A DNA stretch of 23,806 bases from Mnemiopsis leidyi (Eukaryota; Ctenophora; Tentaculata; Lobata; Bolinopsidae). The stretch covers positions 91,870 through 115,675 of the forward strand of contig JH153689.1 of the NCBI GenBank assembly GCA_000226015.1, read 5' to 3'. Shown here in pieces: positions 10,601 through 19,600 of this stretch. The stretch's first letter is position 1, and every line of letters begins with the position of its first letter. The position numbers and the translations under genes were made by a program. Below the pieces are notes generated by a model, which did not search any database, had not been told where the DNA came from, and saw only the letters and a list, made by a program, of their open reading frames with translations.

Positions 10601-13600
10601 CTCTTTAAACCGTCTAGCGCGATTTCGATCGCATGTTTTATAAAAATATCATGTTCACCCATCTTGTTAATCTTTAAGATGTTTATCTTTAAGATTTATA
10701 GGAATTCATGAATTGGTTCTAAAATGAACTACACATTTTGACGGGGGTCCGGCGGTCAACCGACCATTTTTACGACAATTTGGGTGAAATTTCCCCTGAA
10801 AACGAGGTTATGGTCGCGATGTTCGTGATGGTCGTTTTTCGATCTTTTTTTCTGGGACTTAGATTAAAAATTGGATTCTATTTTCAAGTAATCAAGTAAG
10901 AACTGCGCTCTTAGCCAAAACGGCCCGTAAATGTACATGAATAAAATCACTTAAGAAATTGTCGTAAATCTCGATATCTGTAATTTGTCATTAAAGCGTT
11001 ATTTTTACCTAGAATCTACACTTTAGAAACTGTTGAGCTGTAATTCGGTATGGTTATGTACTTTTACTATAGTAATCTAAAATCTTATAAAAGCGGTTTC
11101 ATTGAAAACTGTTATATTTGCCAATTTTAAAGGCAAATTACAACTTAGTTTAATCATGCTCTTATATGGGCATACGTTTTTTTGCGAATAACCCAGCCAT
11201 TTGTTTGTCCAATTTTAAAAAGAAGGATATCTTGATGGACAAGAGAGTAATAGCTACAATTAGAGTACCCTTTTGCTTGGTTTTTGAAAACTGTTTTTTG
11301 GGTATTTTTGACCCAAAATTTTGTTAAGTTCTGAAGATTTAAAATTTGACATGAAAAACGACCATTTTACGACCATTTGGGTCAAATTTCGCCTAAAAAT
11401 GACCATGGTCGTTAAAATGACTGGTCGTTGGTTGCTCGCCGGACGCCCAGCGCCCCCCACCTTCATTTCCTTCAGCATCACCACTATATTGGCGACATTT
11501 TTTACCAAAAACAGCAGATCAAACTTCGATACAGCTCATCCCTTAACAGCTTGACAAGACGATATTCAACGTCTGCGAGCTGGCACGGGAGTCTGGTATT
11601 ACTGCACGTCATGATTATAAATTGAAAATCGGTAGCAAGATAGCACATGTTTCTGAACTAAGATAAGAAAGGACTAAGGAGTCTCAGTAAACTATAGGTA
11701 ATTATATAGTATGAAATATAGGCAAAAATCAACTAATCTTTGTAACCAATGTAGAAGAAGGAGGAAAATGTATAGTCAGTCAGTCAAGAAAGAATGTCAG
11801 TTAAACTACAAGCAGTGACAACTGTCCTGTTCTTCTTGTTGTTGAACTTATGGTTGTTTTTGGACTTTAGGTTAATTAAGTGGTCCCAGGCTTTCGACTG
11901 GAGTTGCGGTGTTAAATCGATTTAACGACGCGTCAACGATCCACCTCCCACTTGATGTTGTAATTAACCATTTGTTGTAGGCTGTCTGCTTGAAGTAAGA
12001 GCTGAAGGAGTAAAAAGAGCATCAAGTGAATAAGACGGATAACAAGGTTGAAGGAGAAATAAAAAATATTATAACCTATGATCGAAAAAGATAACTTGAG
12101 CTTCGATCTGTTAATCAAGATAAAACGGGGCAGTGCTCAAACATCGGCAGACGTCTAGGAGGCTCATTTTTTATAGATCTTTGGAGACAGGTCTTTGTAT
12201 CTGAAACGTCGCTTGATTTTAGCTTTTAGGTCAATGCAAAAGAGATTGGGGGCATAATTACAACTGTCATACTTGAACTTGAAGCAAATAATACAATGGC
12301 TTGTAAAACAAATATTTCTCAGATCGCTGCTGAAATTGGCTCGTTCTATGGTATAGGGTCGGACAAGTGCAGCCAATTGTTTATTTTAATCTAAAATTGG
12401 CTCAATATTATGTTAACCCATAAGTCAACACTCATAATTGAAATAGTATGAGCCAGGCTATTGGGTGACAGTGTCTAGTGAGGTTGTCTACGCCTTCTGT
12501 TTCATCCCCTCGCAATGGATCAGTCGACTGTCGAGTTCGTTGTTCCAGCTCGATCGATTTCCACGCGTACATGAACCCAAGTATTGTGCACAGTGTTACT
12601 ATAACTGGAACTCAATTAACGGATTATAAGTTGCCCTGTGACAATTTACTTGAGCCTAGGTTACTGCAATTTTTAATTGAAAAAATTTCGAAATTTCAGA
12701 TCTACAACGATTTAAGTTCGATTTTAGGGCATTTGGGATAGTTTTTGGGGACATTTGGGATAGTTTAGGGCATTTGGGATAGTTTTTCATTTGGGATAGT
12801 TTTTCATTTTATCTAGTTTCAGCGTGATTCAAGCCCGTTTATTAACAACTGCTAATTACAGGGGAATGATAAAGCCGGGAAACGCGGGACTTGGAGCGAC
12901 GAAGCCCGACGAGCCGCTGCCTGGAGACGACGAATTTGACGTCTACAGAAAAAGAATGATGCTTGCTTACAAGTATCGTCCTAATCCCATGGTAAGCTAT
13001 CAAACTATAGCATAGATTTGGGTGCTGGCAAGCACTCGAGCCCTCTTGACAAATCAGAAACACAATCTACTAATCACAAGCTACTAGTAGGTCTTAACCG
13101 CATCAAACAAGAATTGCTCCCGCTTAGATAGGTCTCAAGCGGACGCTTTATATTTCCATCCTCATACTGAGAAATATGTACATATTATGGACTTCTAAAA
13201 AAGCGGACCGCTTTTTTGAACACCGACCTTTCAATCGCAATAATCAAACCTGATTTTATCAAATGAACTTGGTACCGTTCTAAATCGATTAGCTAGACAT
13301 GAATCTACTCGTTGATGCAAAAATCGGCTGCCGGACAGTTGCGCCCAGTTAGTTGAAATCTCTGACAGAGCTTGATTAGGTGATGACGAATTAAATCTGA
13401 TCAATTGATCCTCTTGATTAGAAACGACAGTTGCGCCCAGTTAAGTGTGAGCCCGACAGTTGAGCCCGGCCAGTAGACTTATTTCTATTGTACTTAAGTT
13501 GTATCATTTAAAGTCAAGTGCCAACTCTAATGCCATCGATAACTGTAAAGCCAAGATAGGTAGATTCAAAGTAGTTAACTATGGTCATACGCTCAGGGTA

Positions 13601-16600
13601 AAGGCCAGCAATATGTATGGATAAGGCCTCAAATGCAGGTTCAATATGATCAAGGGTAGGAACCGACCGGATATCCGGCTGAATCCGGTTCCGGCAAGAT
13701 ATCCGGCTTCAAAATCCGGTTCCGGTTCCAAAACAATTTGCCGGATTAAATTTTTCAAATTAAATAAATGGGGCCAGCCCCACTAACTTGGACCTGTCCC
13801 ACTAACTGGGACCAGTCCCACTAACTGGGACCAGTTCCACTAACTTGGACCTGTCCCACTAACTGGGACCAGTCCCATTAACTGGAACTAGCCCCACTTA
13901 GTGAGACCAGTGGAATGCACTCATGTGACATGTATAGTTGTACTTTGCGGCAACAGATTAGGTCACGTGGCTGGACTGGTCGGTTCCTAATCAAGCGGGA
14001 CAAAAGCCAGAAATACGACAAGCAGTGATGCTAAAACGAAAGCCTTATCAGTTCTGTATTTGACCTGAGCTGCACAAGCACTAGGTGATCAAGGTTACAT
14101 CTCGTGTCACAGAAACATGTAGAATCTAACCCGTGCAAGCAACTTATAATCTTGAGTAGAAACAAACATGTAGAATCTGACACTGAGAAGTGTAATGTGT
14201 GTCCTGACCAATGTAATGTGATCCCTGGGCGCAACTGTCGTTTCTAGAATCTAAGCTACCCAATCAGATCACATTAATGATTGGGCAACCGCTTGTTAAA
14301 CCGTGGGAGTTGGATTCTTCTGGGCGCAACTGTCGGCAGGCCCAAAAATCTGCGCAGAATTAACTGCAAGGGCTGTGATTCGGCAAACTCGACTAACTCT
14401 ACCCCCTCTCACAACCACCACTTTAAACCATTCCTTTGCTTTTTTGCGTTCGGCAAAAAAGCTTGAGGATGGAAAAAATATTCCTCCTATCAAAAGTTAT
14501 GTCAGTTTAAAGATCACGCACGTGCCAGGAGGCGCGCACATCTGAGACTTCTTGCCAGCCCCTATATATAAAGATCTCACCCAAAAAATCTGTTAACACC
14601 CATCTGTTAATACCCATAAATATACATAAATATAGATAGATACTGACGGCTGACGCTCTTAAGATAGAGCAATAATCGAACCCACATCCGAAAGATGGCT
14701 TAGGTTATATGTAAACTTCCTCCGCAAGCATCTTCATCACTTTATGACGTCATCGAGTTGGTCATTTTAAGAATTTTTGCGATTTTTTACACATTTTGAA
14801 TATATCTAATCTTTAACATTTTTTCCCGTATCTTGCCATTTGTGCCCGAAGGGCCCAAATGGCACAATTGTTTGGATACGTTTTGTGCACGTGCACAAAA
14901 GTACAAAACAAGGGTTGGCGATCGACAGTGTAAATCGGGGTATTTTGGAATATTAGCTCAAAAAAAGTGTCCGTCCGTCCGTACGCTCCTTTATCAAACT
15001 TGATTATGTTTACGAATACCATGAATACGATTCTAGGTTTTAACTGCCTCAGGCCACCGAATGTATTTCACATATTCAATTTCATAAATGTATACATGAT
15101 CGCCTCGCAACAACTACAACAAGATGTACGATCAGCTTCGAACAAAACTTTTTAACGACTAACATCACTAACTCATGAAACGCCATAGGGATAAATACAG
15201 CGCAGTATGAATTAATTATGATGGCAGCACATACAAAATTACAATAATGACGACGTCATGAAGATATTTGAAATAAACGATGAAAAGAACGGGCAATTGT
15301 GTTCATAATTTACGCGTGCAGCGCGGAATTTGGCTTGTGGCTTAGGCTATAAATAAACTTTTATAAAGAACACTACATCACAGAAAACAACTCACTCTCC
15401 AACTATCACACGGTCTTCCAATGCGAAGCACACGCTATCTACAGAGCCAGCAAAATTCTAACAGATACATTATCCCGCCCAGAATTCTTCGAATACAGAA
15501 AAATCATCTATACTGACTCTCAAGCACTCACCAAAAGTCTACAAAAAAGTCACACATCAAATTAAACAGTTTAATGGTGCACAACGCTTTAAACTCTCTC
15601 TCGACATCAAATCTTATCAGCATTGAATGGATCCCCGGACACAGCGGACATGATGGTAACGAAATAGCGGACAAACTGGCAAAAAATTAGAAACCCCAGC
15701 TTCAATCAATCACTAGCCACAGAAAAAGACAAACTGCCGATGCGATCCCACAATCTTTCTTTAAACGCAAAATCCTCGAACACATCCGTCAGAAACTCAA
15801 CAAACGCTGGCAAGACTGCAACATCAGTAACAATACAAAAGAATTTATCTCACCCATACTTGACTACAACCTTACCGTCAATATCTATTAACAACACTGA
15901 CATTCTCAGACCACTAACCAGGCTAACAAACTGGACAATACAACCTCCCCAACTTGCAGGTTCTGCAATGAAAGCTATCATGGAACAGCAATACACCTCA
16001 TATGCACCTGCATAAGATTTAGTCAAAAAAAAGGCAAAACACATTTGGCAAATCACCTATTGACGAGATTATATCCGTCTTTAGCTGCGTGAGTCGGGTA
16101 TCACCGCGACAAATCACCAATCAAGATACCTGATGATACAATCCATCAAAAATTCCATATCACTTACCCTAGAATCACTAATACAATTTGTCGGAGACAA
16201 ATCACTCTTAAACTCATTACTTAAACTTCGCAAATCCGATGACACAACAGAAAATAGGAATATGAATGATCAATAAAAAAAAGCACAATTATATGTGTAC
16301 TATACAGATTACTATACATTACTACATAACATTGTCATAGTACAACATTCCGCAAATCTAGCGCTCATCATTCATGATTGTCCAACACGACGCCGAGCAC
16401 ACGACCACTACACAACAAACACGCACTGCGTCGCGATATTACATTACACAAAGCACGTACATTCTATCTCGCTATTAACAGATCCCCAACACTAATAGCA
16501 CAAACTATCGCATATCACTGACTAGGTAACTCAATTTCAATAATAATTATATATCAACTCCGATTAACCTTCGATTACAATTTACACACCTCGTCCTACC

Positions 16601-19600
16601 CATCATACGGTCCTCTCTCCGCGTTGCGGATCGGACTAGTGTCCGTTTTGGGAAGCATGTTGGAACGGAACATCTCATGATGGATCTTCCATAGTCCCAC
16701 CACAACTCTAAGCACCCGGAACTGTAACATCAGACCGAGCAAACCGATCACTGACTACGTAACTCGACTTCAACATTATTAATATGTGATATACCAACTC
16801 CTCCGCAATCCTCCATTACACACTTCCTCCTTCCCATCATACGGTCTCTTCAACCGACATTCGTCTCTCCGCGATGCGGATCGGACAGTTGTCCGTTTTG
16901 GGACGGATGTCGGAGCCGGGAGCGGGATACCTCCTGATGTATTCTCCATATAAGTCCCACCACAAATGTCAGCGCGCGCAATTTTGCGTGCGCGGCTAGC
17001 AGCTCTGGTGTAAAGAAGAGGGATTTTTCGTAATTTTGATAAGAAAAAGGACTGCTGGTGTAGTTACGTACATCTTTTAACAAGTATACGCAATGTCATA
17101 ACTAAAATATTTCAATCAATATGACCTTGATCATGTTTACTGAAAGATATAGGTTAAGATCTATACAGGATTGTAAATACAGAATATCACATAATATAAG
17201 ATCCAAAAAAACCTTATATACATAATGATAATGTCAAAATAATTTATCGTAATAGTACAACGAGATAATCAAACAGATATCCTAGCAGCCTTTATCAGTA
17301 CTGACTATAGATCATGGATAATGAGTATATCTAAGCACACTTTTATATCCATGGTGCAAATAATCGATAAGCCACATTTAGCATGCAAACAAATATCACC
17401 TACATCAAATATTAATCGTTATATGATATCTCAAATCTTATAAAGTGGGTAGATCTTGCCTTTCTGCTGATCTTAAAAAGTAAGTAAACTAAATAACAGT
17501 CTTGTATAAAACTTAACCTATATCTTTCAGGGAACATGATCAATGTCATATTGATTGAAATATCTTAGTTATAACATTACGTATTCCTTGTTAAAAGATG
17601 TACGTAACTATACTACACTAGCAGTCCTTTTTATCAAAATTACAAAAGCTAGCAGCCCACGCAGCGTCAAATGTGGGTTCGGCCACATTTGCTCTTATTC
17701 ATATACAATATACATACATATATAAATATCATCGACAAAAGCAAAGCTTGCCGTTCGCAAGCCCTCTTGAGCTTACTAATATCCTGAAGTAACTAGGATC
17801 CTTTGGATAGCAATGGTTACGTCAAAATTTCGAATTTACCGTTTAATTTTGCACGTAAAAACTTAAAACATCCGTAAGAGGCACATCTTTCAAGTTGGAA
17901 CTTTGAAATTCCAGCTGCTACTAGCTCTCGTACCCCTTATGATATCCTGAAAATTTGAAGTAAAAGGGACATAAGGTCTTCAAGATACACGCTTTTAAGT
18001 TTAAACCAATAGACGCATTTCTGCACGTGCAAACTTTGCATGCTTGTAACGCGCAAATCACATCGAAATCGCCCAAAATTTGGTGCATTTGTAGCGCGCA
18101 TACAGAACAACATGCATGCTAAGTTTCAAAATCAGCGGACTTTCGCGCTTGACACGGCAATATCACATAGATCGTAAAAAAATTCTGTAAAAATGACCAA
18201 CTTAATGACGTCATTGAGTGATGAAGATGCTTGCGGAGGAAGTTTATTTATAGCCTATTACACTTCTAAAACGATTATCTTTCGGATGCAGGTTCGATCA
18301 TTAATTGCTCTATCTTTAAAAATGTTGATCTTAAAACCAAAAACATCCCAAAAGTCAATAAAATTGGATTGCAATACTGTAAGGGTCAGGGTTAGGGTTT
18401 GGGTTGTTGGGCACGATATTTTGGGGCAAGACCTGCCCCAGAACATCGTGCCCCAGAACATTTTTTCCCGCATATTTGGCCTCAGTGGAGCAGGGCGTCA
18501 CTGTAGCTAAATCTCTGGGTTAAAGTGCTCTGGAGCACGAGGCTTGCCGAGCTAGCAAAAGTTTTTTATATTTCCTGAGGCTTTGCGATGGTAATATCGA
18601 CATTTTCAAACACGAGACTTGCCGAGTTTTGAAAATGTCGATATCGTATGACAGGGGGTGTGATAACTGTTTTTAAGCAAAATTTGGGGGAAAGCGAAAT
18701 TTGATAAAAATATGGCAATTGAAACTGACTAAAACATTCCCTATTCCCTAAGCATTTCTCCAAGATTTCGTCTACTTACTGGCATTGCATTTTAATGATA
18801 CAAAGAATCGGAAATGTCGGCCGTAGTACTAATAAAGAAATAGCCTGCATAAAGAAAACTACTAAACCAAAATAATACATGGTCAAACTAGTCACCATAT
18901 TCTGAGACGGTGATTACATCGACAAATCCACTTTTGTTTCGAAAGGCCCAAAAATGTTGCCCAAAATACGGATTACGGATAAACAATCTGCTATCGACAG
19001 TTCAAGTCTACACTACTTATCAATGAGCTAAATGCTATCAATGGGATAAATGCTGACGAAGCCGCGCAATTCGCTCCGCTCAGAGGTGAAGGGGGTATGA
19101 TATGACTCAGGGGTCGTTCACATATGACGTCAGCAAATTTTCAGCATTTTTTACCAGAAATTGTTTTTCTTAATTTATAAAATTTGATAAAATATTTTGA
19201 AAAAGATAAAACATTTTGAAAAAAAAAATCCTTTAAATTTTTGATGACATCATCATTGGCCAAACCCCCCTCACCCCTCGTCATCAATCGTCATCATGTG
19301 AAAACCCCCTCCCCCTTATCATACAATTTCCATACTCCTCAAAACAAAGCGTCGCGTGTTTCTGCAAATGGTTAAACAAAGACTGGAAACTGCTAATAAG
19401 GAGTGGTAACGTCGTACGTGATTTAAAATGGATACTTAAATAAATTTACTGATAGCGGCCAGAATACAGATAAGATGGACTTTGTTATATGATAGAATTA
19501 ACAAATTTACCGAAAACCTGTATTCTTATTACTTAAGTTAATTTAAATCATTTAAACAATTCAACCACAAAAATTGGAATTGGTAATATGGCCCATGAAT

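Larger units (their letters stand above)
13334..14334. mobile_element. Non-autonomous inverted-repeat element with doubled terminal motif
   Basis: GACAGTTGCGCCCAG occurs at 13334-13348 and 13427-13441. Its exact reverse complement occurs at 14226-14240 and 14320-14334. The two motifs are 93 or 94 bp apart at each end, and each inner copy is preceded by TAGAAAC in its own orientation. A degenerate further copy (GACAGTTGAGCCCG) follows near 13453. The ends imply a transposon of about 1.0 kb. The interior holds TCCGG-rich sequence and a 19-bp minisatellite but no transposase. Outer ends (TGCC next to GACAG) and target duplication are uncertain. Confidence 0.75.
15365..16976 (+). mobile_element. 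5'-truncated, decayed non-LTR retrotransposon (LINE) with RNase H
   Basis: This is the 3' end of a LINE. It holds the last part of the pol-type frame (RNase H, a CCHC zinc motif and a C-terminal tail ending at TAA 16274-16276). After that come an A-rich run and a tail in which a roughly 235-250-bp unit is duplicated (about 16514 and 16747 onward). Endonuclease and reverse transcriptase are missing. The left junction lies within TAGGCTATAAATAAACTT (15345-15362), which also occurs in the 18173-18320 repeat arm, so the LINE may have landed in another copy of that repeat. RNase H plus a terminal CCHC points to an I/R1-like group, but I cannot assign a clade. Confidence 0.8.

Noticed and set aside
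10694-10700. TATAAAT on the - strand as TATA box of the deaminase
   Set aside because: Only about 32-38 bases before the start codon, leaving almost no 5' UTR; probably chance in AT-rich sequence.
11260-11508. 82-codon - strand frame ending in a low-complexity stretch
   Set aside because: Much of it lies in the terminal repeat of the 10744-11450 element; no family is recognisable.
13197-13217. Rho-independent terminator
   Set aside because: Shape fits, but the surroundings are a eukaryotic intron, so it is treated as a simple hairpin.
18381-18403. True interstitial telomere array
   Set aside because: Only about one perfect TTAGGG; the rest are degenerate. Too short to claim chromosome-end origin.
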